Below are positions 6,995 through 15,047 of a stretch of DNA of 27,222 bases, piece after piece (position 1 is the first letter of the stretch; each line of letters opens with the position of its first letter). Source of the DNA: JACKCP01 sp051744925. GTDB taxonomy: Bacteria > Desulfobacterota > Desulfobacteria > Desulfobacterales > JACKCP01. The position numbers were made by a program, and so were the translations under genes. Below the pieces are notes generated by a model. It saw nothing but the letters and a program-made list of their open reading frames with translations. It was not told where the DNA came from and did not search any database. The DNA lies in assembly GCA_051744925.1 (NCBI GenBank), contig JBNJDM010000026.1:1-27222 (forward strand), read 5' to 3'.

Positions 6995-8419
6995 ATGAAG
7001 TTACTTTTATTTCTGCCTGAGCTTGTTTTGATTTTAATGATTGTTGTTTATTTCTTTTTATCCCTTAGTTCAAAAAAAGAAAAAAACAATGACTCCTTAG
7101 CTTTAATCTTTACAGCAGCAGCAACTGCAGCAGCCTTATATACAATAAATTCAAGCGGAGAGCTGTTTGAAGGCGTTTACCGGATAGATATGTTTTCCCA
7201 GAGTTTTAAAGTTTTGATCCTTGCAGCTTTTTTTCTTGTGCTTTATCTGGGAAAGGGTCTGAAAAGCATAAAAAATGAAATAAGTTCAGAATATATTATG
7301 TTTCTGGCTATAAGTACTTTCGGCCTTGTATCTCTTACAAGTGCGGTTGAACTGGTAACTATTATATTATGCCTTGAAATATCTTCTTTTTCCCTTTATA
7401 TAGCTATTCCCTTCAGAGCAGACAATACAAGCAGGGGGCATTATGAAGCAGGGCTGAAATATATTCTTTTCGGAGCTCTTTCCACAGCAGTTACTTTATT
7501 TGGAATGAGTTATATTTTCGGCCTTTGCCATACCACACATCTTGATGAACTTTTTGCTGTACTTCCTTCTGTTTTAAACGATTCTCCGGCAGGTACAGTA
7601 GGTTTTATTCTTTTGCTTACAGGCTTTTTCTTCAAGCTTGCAATGTTTCCAATGCATTTCTGGACTCCTGATATTTATGAAGGTTCAGCAAATGAAACTA
7701 CAGCATATATAGCAACTTTACCAAAAATTGCAGCCATTGCTCTGGTTATAAGATTTGTTGGTATTTCCGGTGCAGAATCAGGGGATGTAATTCTTATTTT
7801 AACTGTTATGGCAGCTTTTTCAATGACACTTGGTAATCTTTCTGCCCTCGTACAGGATGATATCAAAAGACTTGTTGCATACTCTACTATAGCCCACGCA
7901 GGTTATATTATGGTCGGTATTTTAAGTGCAGGAAATCTTGGTTTTTCGTCTTCCATGTATTATATTACAGGCTATGTCCTAATGAATATTGCCCTTTTCT
8001 TTGTTATATACAATCTTTCGGTCAGAGGTGAAAATCTAAGTTTTGATTCATTAAAAGGTCTTCACAAGCGGTCTCCTTTTCTTGCTTTTACACTTGCCCT
8101 TGCTGCCTTTGGTATGGCTGGTATACCTCCCACAGTAGGTTTTACTACAAAGTTTATGGTTTTTACATCCGCTATATCAAAAGGTTATTATGCAATAGTT
8201 ATAATAGGTGTTATTAATGCAGGTATTTCTGCTTTCTACTATTTAAAACTTGTAAGAGCGGCTTATACAATTGGTGATGGTGAAGAAACAAGAATGAAAA
8301 TCGGTTATTCAAAAGCTTTCTTTGCAATTTTACTTAATATTGGAATAATTGCTGCGGGAATGTATCCTGAGCCTATTATTTCTACTGCAACTGAAGCTGT
8401 TAAGTATATTTTTATATAA
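6995..8419 (+). CDS. nuoN: NADH-quinone oxidoreductase subunit N (NuoN)
   Basis: A 474-residue polytopic membrane protein, normal for NuoN, the antiporter-like subunit that sits next to NuoK. Family residues are present: E128 in TM5 (LCLEISSFSLY), K214 in TM7 (FFFKLAMFPMHFWTPDIYEG), K244 in TM8 (LPKIAA) and K386 in TM12 (VGFTTKF). The HFWTPDIYEGS segment is particularly characteristic of NuoN. It closes the recognisable complex I gene set. The next gene starts 45 nt downstream with no clear terminator between, so the hydrolase gene pair may lie on the same transcript. Confidence 0.96.
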   Translation: MKLLLFLPELVLILMIVVYFFLSLSSKKEKNNDSLALIFTAAATAAALYTINSSGELFEGVYRIDMFSQSFKVLILAAFFLVLYLGKGLKSIKNEISSEYIMFLAISTFGLVSLTSAVELVTIILCLEISSFSLYIAIPFRADNTSRGHYEAGLKYILFGALSTAVTLFGMSYIFGLCHTTHLDELFAVLPSVLNDSPAGTVGFILLLTGFFFKLAMFPMHFWTPDIYEGSANETTAYIATLPKIAAIALVIRFVGISGAESGDVILILTVMAAFSMTLGNLSALVQDDIKRLVAYSTIAHAGYIMVGILSAGNLGFSSSMYYITGYVLMNIALFFVIYNLSVRGENLSFDSLKGLHKRSPFLAFTLALAAFGMAGIPPTVGFTTKFMVFTSAISKGYYAIVIIGVINAGISAFYYLKLVRAAYTIGDGEETRMKIGYSKAFFAILLNIGIIAAGMYPEPIISTATEAVKYIFI

Positions 8420-8464
8420 ACAAAGTACTTTTGACTTTTTAAAAAATATTTTAAAAGGTGCTCT

Positions 8465-8650
8465 ATGAATGAAAAAAATTTTTTTCAGGCGTTAAAGGAG
8501 CTTGCTGCCTCTTTTAAAATAAAAAAAAATAAAAATAAAACAGACTTAAATCAGGAAAATCCGGGCTGGGCTGAGACAGAAGATGAGTACCAGCAAGCAC
8601 AAAAAGAATGGCTGAATAAAGTAAAGAAAAGAAAAAACAGGGATGGATAA
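8465..8650 (+). CDS. Small basic hypothetical protein, 61 aa
   Basis: Not recognised. The product is very rich in lysine (KIKKNKNK near residues 18-25 and VKKRKNRDG at the end) with an acidic patch between (ETEDEYQQ). It has no hydrophobic helix, so it is probably cytosolic. An AAAAGGTG purine stretch precedes ATG 8465 at suitable spacing. The stop lies inside the next gene, with 8 nt of overlap, which supports it as a real, translationally coupled gene rather than chance. No function can be assigned. Confidence 0.6.
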   Translation: MNEKNFFQALKELAASFKIKKNKNKTDLNQENPGWAETEDEYQQAQKEWLNKVKKRKNRDG

Positions 8651-9584
8651 TTGTTTGAAGTGGGATTATATCCCTTCAAAAGAGTTTATTAATATAAAAA
8701 AAAGAATAATTAACTGGAATAAACAACTAAAAGTTTATCAGAATGAAACCTACGATATAAATGAAGTAAGAAAAAATGCACTTACAGCAGCCCTTTCTAT
8801 TAAAGATAATATCCCTGGCAGACAGATAAATATATCAGGCTCAGTCCTTGAATTGGTGGAAAACTGTGATCCTGATACAAATATTGAAATCCTGTATATT
8901 CACGGAGGCGGATTTATAACCGGCTCCCTTGATAACCACAGACCTTTTGCAAAAACTCTTTCCAAACATCTTAATGCCAGAATTTTAATGGCAGGATATC
9001 CTCTTTCTCCTGAAAACAGATTTCCCGAAGCCCTTAACAGCTGTGCACTGATATGGAAATATATGGAAGAGAAATGTTCCTCATCTTCCTTTAAAGGTAT
9101 TCTCGGAGATTCAGCAGGAGCAAATCTTGCTATGGCATCAATTATGAAGCTTAATAATGAAAATTATAAAAAACTTCCTTTTTTCGGAATATTTTTATCA
9201 GGTTTTTTTGATTTAAGTTTTAATAAAAACAATATTTATGAAAATAAAAAAGAAGATATTGTTCTCCAGCCTCAGCTTCTCAATTTAAGCGTTGACTCAT
9301 ATGCAGCTGGTATGGACCTTGAAAATCCATATATATCGCCTGTATACGGTGACTTTGATTTTCCTGTAAATCTTTTCTTTCAGGTCGGAACAGATGAGAT
9401 TCTTTTTAACGACAGCAAAAGATGCTTTGAAAGGGCAAAGTCTTTTAATGCAAGCTGTGATATTTCTGTCTGGCCAAAAATGATTCATTCATTTCAGAGT
9501 TATGTTGACTGTATGCCTGAAAGTTATTTTGCACTTAAAGAGATAAAGCTTTTTATTGATCAACTTATTTCCAAACCTTATTGA
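8643..9584 (+). CDS. Alpha/beta hydrolase, hormone-sensitive lipase (HSL/type IV) family
   Basis: A 313-residue cytosolic carboxylesterase-type hydrolase. It shows the HSL-family oxyanion-hole motif HGGG at 87-90, the nucleophile elbow GDSAG with S157 (155-159), the acid D251 in GTDEIL, and the histidine H282 in MIHSFQSY, so the Ser-Asp-His triad looks complete. No signal peptide is visible. The substrate cannot be told from the sequence; family members hydrolyse short acyl esters, lactones or acetylated compounds. It overlaps the 61-aa gene upstream and trails the nuo operon, but I see no reason to link its function to complex I. Confidence 0.88.
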   Translation: MDNCLKWDYIPSKEFINIKKRIINWNKQLKVYQNETYDINEVRKNALTAALSIKDNIPGRQINISGSVLELVENCDPDTNIEILYIHGGGFITGSLDNHRPFAKTLSKHLNARILMAGYPLSPENRFPEALNSCALIWKYMEEKCSSSSFKGILGDSAGANLAMASIMKLNNENYKKLPFFGIFLSGFFDLSFNKNNIYENKKEDIVLQPQLLNLSVDSYAAGMDLENPYISPVYGDFDFPVNLFFQVGTDEILFNDSKRCFERAKSFNASCDISVWPKMIHSFQSYVDCMPESYFALKEIKLFIDQLISKPY

Positions 9585-9610
9585 CTTGTATTTGCTTTGT
9601 ATAGTATTAA
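9581..9610 (+). promoter_or_regulatory. Candidate sigma-70-type promoter for the 128-aa gene
   Basis: TTGACT (9581-9586), an 18-nt spacer and TATTAA (9605-9610) fit a -35/-10 pair placed about 38 nt upstream of ATG 9648. It overlaps the end of the hydrolase gene. In such AT-rich DNA, matches of this quality occur by chance, so confidence is low. Confidence 0.35.
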
Positions 9611-9647
9611 ACAAATCAAAATTAACATAAGGAAAGGTAGTAAGAGA

Positions 9648-10034
9648 ATGACTGATTTTAAAAAGATTTTTTCTACTGAGGCTCTTAATGAAATTTTTCC
9701 AGCTGAAAAATCGGATCAGTTTTTTGAAGCTCTTTACGGTGACAGTGAAGAAGGTGCATATGATATTACGCTTGCTTTCCGTGAAGAAAAACCAAAAGAA
9801 CTTATCTTTGATTTCAACCTTGTTCAAAGACAGGGTAAATGTCTGGTTTGCAGTCTGACATATGGTCTGCCCAATGTCTTTGATAAACATCCTGTAATAA
9901 ATATTAAAGAAATTGTTAACAAAATATCCGAGCTTTCTGGAAATTCGGTTTCTGTAAAAGACTGGAAGCTTGGCAATACTGTTTCCCTCAGCAGGGAAAA
10001 ACACCAGATTCCTCTTCATATAAAACTGAATTGA
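9648..10034 (+). CDS. Conserved hypothetical protein, 128 aa
   Basis: A soluble protein with no membrane segment and no catalytic motif that I can name. The start at 9648 is chosen because AAGGAAAGG lies 11 nt upstream. An in-frame ATG at 9597 would overlap the putative promoter and adds a lysine-rich leader. The middle shows a CLVC pair (about residues 65-68) followed by a SLTYGLPNVFDKHPVINI stretch. I associate this with a family common in Desulfobacteraceae that is sometimes mislabelled as a homeobox protein in databases; this is memory, not a search. The function is unknown. It converges with the PBP1A gene across a hairpin. Confidence 0.78.
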   Translation: MTDFKKIFSTEALNEIFPAEKSDQFFEALYGDSEEGAYDITLAFREEKPKELIFDFNLVQRQGKCLVCSLTYGLPNVFDKHPVINIKEIVNKISELSGNSVSVKDWKLGNTVSLSREKHQIPLHIKLN

Positions 10035-10042
10035 TATTTTAT

Positions 10043-10075
10043 GCTGCAGATGAGTTTTACGGCTTTATCTGCAGC
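10043..10075 (+). terminator. Hairpin between convergent genes, probable weak bidirectional terminator
   Basis: Perfect 9-bp arms GCTGCAGAT (10043-10051) and ATCTGCAGC (10067-10075) with a 15-nt loop lie exactly between the converging 128-aa and PBP1A genes. The T tracts on either side are poor, so intrinsic termination is plausible rather than certain. Confidence 0.5.
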
Positions 10076-10093
10076 CGATTTAGTTAATCAATA

Positions 10094-12478
10094 TTACATT
10101 CCGTATTTAAAGAACTCTGTTTTATCATCAATTTTTTCTTTTTCAGGAGTTTTTACTTTTGGTTCAGTACCCTTTACAAAAGACTCATATATAGTCTTTT
10201 CAGTATCAGGGCCGGGCAGAAGACCGGTTTTTGCATCGATTTTCTGGTAAATAATATTATCTGGAACTTCAAAATCTTTTTCAGGTATGCCTTTATGGAT
10301 TTCCTGCATAAAATCTACCCATACAGGACAGGCAGCTTTTGAGCCGGTTTCATTAATTCCAAGAGTTCTTGCCTGATCATATCCAACCCATGTCCCTGTA
10401 ATATAGTCTGTTGTATAACCTATAAACCAGGCATCATGAAGATTGTTGGTTGTTCCTGTTTTCCCGGCAGCAGGCCTGTCAAGTTTTTTTGCTCTCCAGC
10501 CGGTTCCCTCTGTAACAACACTTTTCATCATACTTGTCATTATAAAAGCTGTCTCTTTTGGAATAACTCGATTTGATCCCGGATCAGATTCTTCAAGTAC
10601 ATCTCCTGAACTGTCTTCTATCTTTTTTATAAAAACAGGATCAATAAGTTTTCCCTTATTTGCAAAAACAGAATATGCATTTGTAATTTCAAGAAGTGTC
10701 ATACCCGAAGAACCAAGTGCAAGGGAATAGTTTCTGTCGAGATTTGATTCTATTCCAAGCTTTCTGGAATAATCTATAAGATAATCTATCCCGATCTCTT
10801 TTGTAAGTTTTATAGTTACAAGATTAATTGATAAAGCAAGAGCTTTTCTAAGAAGAGTAGGGCCATAGAATTTTTCATTATAATTTTGTGGCTTCCATGT
10901 AAAATCCTGCTCTTTATCGTAGAATACAAAAGCATTATCCATTATCATTGATGCTGCTGTATAGCCTTTGTCAAGGGCAGCAGAATAAATAACTGGTTTA
11001 AAAGCTGAGCCGGGCTGGCGTTTTGACTGTACAGCTCTGTTAAACTGGCTTTCAACAAAACTTTTACCGCCTATCATAGCTTTTACTTCACCTGTTCCTG
11101 CCTCAATACAAAGAATAGAGCCTGAAACCTCTGGAGTTTGTTCAAGAGATACAGTCCAGAGGTCGTTTTCCTGATTTTTTTCTTCAAGTTTAATAAGTAT
11201 AAGATCATTTTTTTTAAGAGCATGACCCGGTTTTTTTATTTTATGATAAAGATAGTATTTTTGAGGATCAGGTTTTCTTGCCCAGGACATATTTTCCAGA
11301 GGAAGAATTCCTGAGTAACCCTCAAATTTTACCATAACATGATTTTTTTCATTATTAACTTCAGTAACTACAGCTTTTAATTCAAGGCCTGCTTTAATAT
11401 CTTCCTCTTTGATTTTATCTTTTTGATTTTCAAGGAAAGATTGAATATCTTCTTTTTTTAAATTTTTAATCGGTCCTCTGTACCCCTGTCTTTTATCAAG
11501 TTCTCTCAAACCTTTGTTAAGATCTTTTTTTGCCTGTTCCTGCATTTTTTCAGATACAGCGGTATATATTTTAAGCCCGGATCTGAAAAGTTTTTTTTCA
11601 CCGTATTTATCCAGAAGGTATTTTTTGACATAAGCAGAATAATAAGGAGTTTTTTCCATAAAATAGTTTTTCTGATCTGCAAGGATTATTTCACCTGCTT
11701 TTGCATTAGCAGCTTCAATCGGTGTAATATAGTTGTTTTGAATCATCTGACGAAGCACATAATGCTGTCTTTTTCTGGCACGTTCAAAATGCTTTAAAGG
11801 AGAATACCGGCTTGGAGCCTGTGGAAGACCTGCAAGCATAGCACTTTCACTAAGAAGCAGATTTTCAGCATTTTTCCCAAAATAGCTTCGTGCAGCAGCT
11901 TCAACTCCGTATGCACCATTACCGAGATAAATCTGGTTTAAGTAGAGGTATAAAATATCTTCTTTTGAAAAAAATTTATCTATTCTGTAAGCTAATATAG
12001 CTTCTTTGATTTTTCTTTCATAACTTTTTTCAGGTGATAGAAAAAAAGATTTTGCAACCTGCTGAGTAATTGTTGAGCCTCCCTGAACAATTTGTCCTGC
12101 AAAAATATTTTTATAAAAAGCCCTGACAATACTTAGCAGGTCGATTCCACCGTGTTCATAAAATCTTGAGTCTTCAGCAGCTACAAATGCTTTAATAAGA
12201 TGAGCAGGCATTTTTTCATTATCAATAATATATCTTTTCTGTTTATAGAATTCCGCAATTTTATCTCCTGAATCACTGAAAACTTCTGTTACCTGAGGAG
12301 GATTATAGTCGGCAAGTGATTTTATTTTAGGAAGATCTTTGCTGTAATAATAGTAAAGTCCGGTTAAGGATGCAACTCCGGATATAATTACAAAGACAAA
12401 TGCAATGAAAAAGAATAGCGTAATTTTCTTTAATAACGATTTACGTGGCTTTTTATTATTTTTTTCTTTTTTAGTCAT
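10094..12478 (-). CDS. mrcA: Class A penicillin-binding protein 1A (bifunctional transglycosylase/transpeptidase)
   Basis: A 794-residue peptidoglycan synthase. A short basic cytoplasmic tail and one membrane anchor (about 18-45) are followed by the GT51 glycosyltransferase domain, with EDSRFYEHGG (catalytic E102), GGSTITQQ (133-140) and KIKEAILAYRID (157-168). An OB-like insert (about 365-445) follows, as in PBP1A. The transpeptidase domain has the nucleophile motif SAFK (S491-K494), SIN (550-552) and KTGTT (673-677). The length and insert fit PBP1A better than PBP1B or 1C. The tail (about 760-794) is lysine-rich and low-complexity. There is no good ribosome-binding site before ATG 12478; the upstream bases are AT-only. 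Two direct repeats and a TATAAT lie just upstream. Confidence 0.95.
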   Translation of the reverse strand: MTKKEKNNKKPRKSLLKKITLFFFIAFVFVIISGVASLTGLYYYYSKDLPKIKSLADYNPPQVTEVFSDSGDKIAEFYKQKRYIIDNEKMPAHLIKAFVAAEDSRFYEHGGIDLLSIVRAFYKNIFAGQIVQGGSTITQQVAKSFFLSPEKSYERKIKEAILAYRIDKFFSKEDILYLYLNQIYLGNGAYGVEAAARSYFGKNAENLLLSESAMLAGLPQAPSRYSPLKHFERARKRQHYVLRQMIQNNYITPIEAANAKAGEIILADQKNYFMEKTPYYSAYVKKYLLDKYGEKKLFRSGLKIYTAVSEKMQEQAKKDLNKGLRELDKRQGYRGPIKNLKKEDIQSFLENQKDKIKEEDIKAGLELKAVVTEVNNEKNHVMVKFEGYSGILPLENMSWARKPDPQKYYLYHKIKKPGHALKKNDLILIKLEEKNQENDLWTVSLEQTPEVSGSILCIEAGTGEVKAMIGGKSFVESQFNRAVQSKRQPGSAFKPVIYSAALDKGYTAASMIMDNAFVFYDKEQDFTWKPQNYNEKFYGPTLLRKALALSINLVTIKLTKEIGIDYLIDYSRKLGIESNLDRNYSLALGSSGMTLLEITNAYSVFANKGKLIDPVFIKKIEDSSGDVLEESDPGSNRVIPKETAFIMTSMMKSVVTEGTGWRAKKLDRPAAGKTGTTNNLHDAWFIGYTTDYITGTWVGYDQARTLGINETGSKAACPVWVDFMQEIHKGIPEKDFEVPDNIIYQKIDAKTGLLPGPDTEKTIYESFVKGTEPKVKTPEKEKIDDKTEFFKYGM

Positions 12479-12492
12479 ATTTATTGTTTTAT

Positions 12493-12524
12493 AGTTTAAG
12501 ATTATAGTTTTGAGTTTAAGATTA
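12493..12524 (-). promoter_or_regulatory. 12-bp direct repeats spaced 20 bp overlapping a -10 box upstream of mrcA
   Basis: AGTTTAAGATTA occurs at 12493-12504 and again at 12513-12524, perfect copies with a 20-bp period, about two helical turns. On the minus strand a perfect TATAAT (12501-12506) overlaps the first copy, about 22 nt before the mrcA start, though no good -35 is seen. The arrangement resembles a tandem operator, but this is inference. The rest of the 198-bp divergent region towards hisI is AT-rich, with no other element I trust. Confidence 0.4.
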
Positions 12525-12676
12525 ATTTTATTTATCAGATATCTTTATCTAAGGCAATACGTATAAAATCAGTTTGCTATTATTGATTGATTGTAAATAA
12601 AAAAATTAAATTTTGAATATTATAAAAAAATATGCGAAAAGAACAGTTTTGTTAAGCAGTTAATTAAGGAGTATAA

Positions 12677-13063
12677 ATGTCTGAAACTTATTTTATAGAT
12701 TTTGAAAAACAGTCAGGACTTGTTCCTGCAATTGTACAGGAAGAATCATCAGGAAAAGTTCTGATGCTTGCTTATATGAATAAAGATGCTTTTGAAAATA
12801 CAATAAAAACTGGCAAGGCTACTTTTTATTCCAGATCAAGAAATAAACTCTGGGTAAAAGGTGAATCTTCAGGCCACGAACAGATTGTATCTGACATAAG
12901 AATAGATTGTGACAATGACACAATTCTTCTGGTTGTGGAACAAAAGGGCAATGCTGCCTGCCATAAAGGTTATAATTCGTGTTTTCATACAAGTTTGAAA
13001 AATGGAAAACCCTGCCTTATTGAAGAAAAAGTGTTTGATCCGGAAAAGGTATATAAAAAATAA
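12677..13063 (+). CDS. hisI: Phosphoribosyl-AMP cyclohydrolase (HisI), monofunctional
   Basis: A cytosolic enzyme of histidine biosynthesis that opens the purine ring of phosphoribosyl-AMP (third step). The 128 residues cover only the HisI domain, with no HisE domain fused. Motifs seen are LMLAYMN (29-35), ATFYSRSRNKLWVKGESSGH (48-67), the metal-binding DCDND (77-81), and C95 and C102 in the zinc-site region AACHKGYNSCFH. AAGGAG sits 8 nt upstream of ATG 12677. It is the first gene of a compact run, with engB starting one base after its stop, so a biosynthetic gene is co-transcribed with two ribosome-assembly GTPases. HisE (ATP pyrophosphohydrolase) must be encoded elsewhere. Confidence 0.95.
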   Translation: MSETYFIDFEKQSGLVPAIVQEESSGKVLMLAYMNKDAFENTIKTGKATFYSRSRNKLWVKGESSGHEQIVSDIRIDCDNDTILLVVEQKGNAACHKGYNSCFHTSLKNGKPCLIEEKVFDPEKVYKK

Positions 13064-13064
13064 A

Positions 13065-13685
13065 ATGGAAAATAAATCTGAATTTAAATCTCCTGTTATA
13101 AAAAGCGCTGACTTTATTACAAGTGCAGGGAAGCCGTCGGAATATCCTCCGGAAGATCTGCCGGAAATCGCTTTTGCAGGAAGATCGAATGTAGGCAAGT
13201 CCACTCTTGTTAACTGTCTTGTGAACAGGAATAAACTTGTTAAAACAAGTAAAACACCGGGGAGAACCCAGAGAATAAATTTTTTTGAAGTAAATAAATC
13301 TGTAAGGTTTGTTGATTTGCCAGGTTATGGCTACGCAAAAGTATCAAAACAGATGAGAGGTCAGTGGGAGCATATGATTGAGACATATCTTCTTTCAAGA
13401 AAAAACCTTAAAGCTCTTGTCTGGATTATAGATATAAGACGTGAGCCGGCCGAATTTGAATACAATTTCGGTCTCTGGCTTAACCAGAACAACATACCTT
13501 ATATAAATGTACTTACTAAGGCTGATAAGCTTTCAGGTACAAAGCAGAGAAACCATAAACAAAATATTGTAAAAACAATGGGTGCTGAATATAAAGATTT
13601 TATTATAGCTTCAGGGCTTAAAAAAACGGGCAGGGATGAAATTTGGTCGAGGATTTTAAATTTAACAGGAGCGACAAATGATTGA
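13065..13685 (+). CDS. yihA: Ribosome biogenesis GTP-binding protein EngB/YihA/YsxC
   Basis: A 206-residue TRAFAC-class GTPase that acts in large-subunit ribosome assembly. The motifs are G1 GRSNVGKS (39-46), a threonine-rich switch I with TSKTPGRTQ (61-69), G3 DLPGYG (84-89) and G4 TKAD (151-154). The chosen start, ATG 13065, begins one base after the hisI stop and gives the usual family length. A longer frame from 13002 would overlap hisI by 62 nt and adds 21 residues not seen in the family. The end overlaps era by 8 nt. All G motifs are intact. Confidence 0.95.
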   Translation: MENKSEFKSPVIKSADFITSAGKPSEYPPEDLPEIAFAGRSNVGKSTLVNCLVNRNKLVKTSKTPGRTQRINFFEVNKSVRFVDLPGYGYAKVSKQMRGQWEHMIETYLLSRKNLKALVWIIDIRREPAEFEYNFGLWLNQNNIPYINVLTKADKLSGTKQRNHKQNIVKTMGAEYKDFIIASGLKKTGRDEIWSRILNLTGATND

Positions 13686-14595
13686 TTCTGATTTACTTTT
13701 TTCAGAAAAAAAGGATTTTAAAGCAGGTTATGTTTCGATTATTGGCGCACCCAATGCCGGCAAATCGACCCTTTTAAATCTCATATGCGGAGAAAAGCTT
13801 GCCATAACTACAGACAAGCCCCAGACAACGAGAAACAAAATTCTTGCTGTTGTCAATACGGAGAATTCTCAGGTTGTATTTCTTGATACTCCGGGGATAC
13901 ATTCTTCTGAGAAAGTTATGAACAGAAGGCTTGTGGCAAAAGCAACCGAGGCTGCCGAAGAATCGGATGCAGTAGTTTATGTTGTTGATACCTCAAAGAA
14001 AAGAACAAGAGATGATGATTATATAGTTGAGAAGCTTAAAACTCTTGAAAAGAAAGTTATACTGATATTAAACAAAATAGACCTGCTTGAAAACAGGGAA
14101 AAAGTTCTTGCTCATATAGATTCATGGAGAAAAAAATTCAGTTTTACTGATATAATACCTGTATCTGCTTCAAAAGGTATTAATACTGACAATATAATTT
14201 CAGCCATAGAAAATATTCTCCCCTTTGGAACTCCTTTTTACCCTGAAGATTTTCTTACAGACATGCCAATAAAATTTATTGCATCTGAAATAATAAGAGA
14301 AAAAATTTTTAATCTTACCCGCCATGAAATTCCTTATTCTACAGCTGTAACTGTTGAAAGCTTTAAGGAAAAATCGGGGACTATTGAAATAGATGCAAAT
14401 ATAAATATTGAAAGAGATTCCCAGAAAGGCGTTATAATAGGTAAAAAAGGTTCGATGCTTACTGAGATAGGAACTAAGGCAAGGCTTGAACTTGAAGATT
14501 TTACAGGTCAAAAGGTTATTTTACGCCTTTTTGTGAAAGTACACAGAGACTGGACCAAAAAACCGGGTGTTTTCAAAGAGTACGGAATAGAGTAA
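13678..14595 (+). CDS. era: GTPase Era (16S rRNA-binding, small-subunit assembly)
   Basis: A 305-residue protein with an N-terminal GTPase domain and a C-terminal KH RNA-binding domain. It binds the 3' end of 16S rRNA during 30S maturation. The motifs are G1 GAPNAGKS (23-30), DKPQTTRN (46-53) in switch I, G3 DTPG (70-73), G4 NKID (132-135), and the KH loop IGKKG (254-258) followed by the family-typical LFVKVHRDW. Length and domain order are canonical. It overlaps engB by 8 nt, and the HNH gene begins directly after its stop codon with no gap, so all three are translated from one message. Confidence 0.97.
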   Translation: MIDSDLLFSEKKDFKAGYVSIIGAPNAGKSTLLNLICGEKLAITTDKPQTTRNKILAVVNTENSQVVFLDTPGIHSSEKVMNRRLVAKATEAAEESDAVVYVVDTSKKRTRDDDYIVEKLKTLEKKVILILNKIDLLENREKVLAHIDSWRKKFSFTDIIPVSASKGINTDNIISAIENILPFGTPFYPEDFLTDMPIKFIASEIIREKIFNLTRHEIPYSTAVTVESFKEKSGTIEIDANINIERDSQKGVIIGKKGSMLTEIGTKARLELEDFTGQKVILRLFVKVHRDWTKKPGVFKEYGIE

Positions 14596-14886
14596 ATGTT
14601 TGAAGATGAAAAATTCCTGAAAGCTGAAAAAGCTAAAGCAAGAGATATTAGAAAAACACAGTGGTGGAAAAGAAAGCTTGCAAAAGGAAGATGTTATTAT
14701 TGCACTGAAGCTTTTAGTCCTGATGAGCTTACAATGGATCATGTAGTACCTATGTCCAGGGGCGGCAGGTCTGTTAAGGGTAACCTTGTTACAGCATGCA
14801 AAGACTGCAATAATAAAAAAAAGAATATGCTTACCATGGAATGGGTAGAGTACCTTGATTTACTAAGAAAACAAAGAAAAGACTGA
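14596..14886 (+). CDS. HNH endonuclease domain protein, 96 aa
   Basis: A small soluble protein with a basic N-terminal helix (1-32, rich in K and R) and an HNH nuclease domain. The zinc knuckle cysteines are C33-x2-C36 and C68-x2-C71. The catalytic DH pair is D48-H49, with N63 and N72/N73 completing the ββα-metal pattern (DHVVPMSRGG, then NLVTACKDCNNKK). The domain looks intact and near the minimal HNH size. It starts immediately after the era stop, which is unusual for mobile HNH genes and suggests a housekeeping role in the same operon. No intron, intein or toxin partner is seen beside it. The target is unknown. Confidence 0.88.
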   Translation: MFEDEKFLKAEKAKARDIRKTQWWKRKLAKGRCYYCTEAFSPDELTMDHVVPMSRGGRSVKGNLVTACKDCNNKKKNMLTMEWVEYLDLLRKQRKD

Positions 14887-14942
14887 AGTTTTATTTCGAA
14901 TTTGAATCTTTAATTTTTTAAAATATTAAAAGTGATAAATAA

Positions 14943-14977
14943 AAAAAAGGACTTGTTTGTATAAACAGTCCTTTTTT
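14943..14977 (+). terminator. Rho-independent terminator for hisI-engB-era-HNH operon
   Basis: A strong stem is formed by the A-run plus GGACT (14943-14953) pairing with AGTCC plus the T-run (14967-14977). It extends inward through TGTTT/AAACA with a one-base bulge to a 4-nt loop. The T-run on the 3' side gives a classical plus-strand terminator, and the matching A-run could let it work from the other side too. Confidence 0.88.
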
Positions 14978-14993
14978 AATTTTCAAAAGCTGT

Positions 14994-15037
14994 AAAAAAA
15001 ACCTGAAAGTTTATATGTAAAAATATAAACTTTCAGG
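14994..15037 (-). terminator. Rho-independent terminator for the 207-aa minus-strand gene
   Basis: A perfect 15-bp inverted repeat (15002-15016 with 15023-15037) with a 6-nt loop is followed, reading the minus strand, by eight consecutive T (complement of A at 14994-15001). It begins about 11 nt past the stop codon of the minus-strand gene ending at 15048, so the direction is clear. Confidence 0.9.
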
Positions 15038-15047
15038 ACGACTTTTT

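Noticed and set aside
9489..10019. 176-codon minus-strand open frame opposite the 128-aa gene
   Set aside because: It lies antisense to a gene with a good ribosome-binding site, its composition is low-complexity Phe/Lys/Asn, and it has no family resemblance.
10443..10730. 95-codon plus-strand frame inside mrcA
   Set aside because: It is antisense to the well-supported transpeptidase domain of PBP1A and has no motif of its own.
13002..13064. N-terminal extension of EngB within hisI
   Set aside because: It would overlap hisI by 62 nt and exceed the family length. The ATG at 13065 fits both spacing and family.
14596..14886. HNH gene as part of a mobile intron or toxin system
   Set aside because: There is no intron boundaries, intein, immunity gene, repeat or composition change, and the gene is tightly coupled to era.
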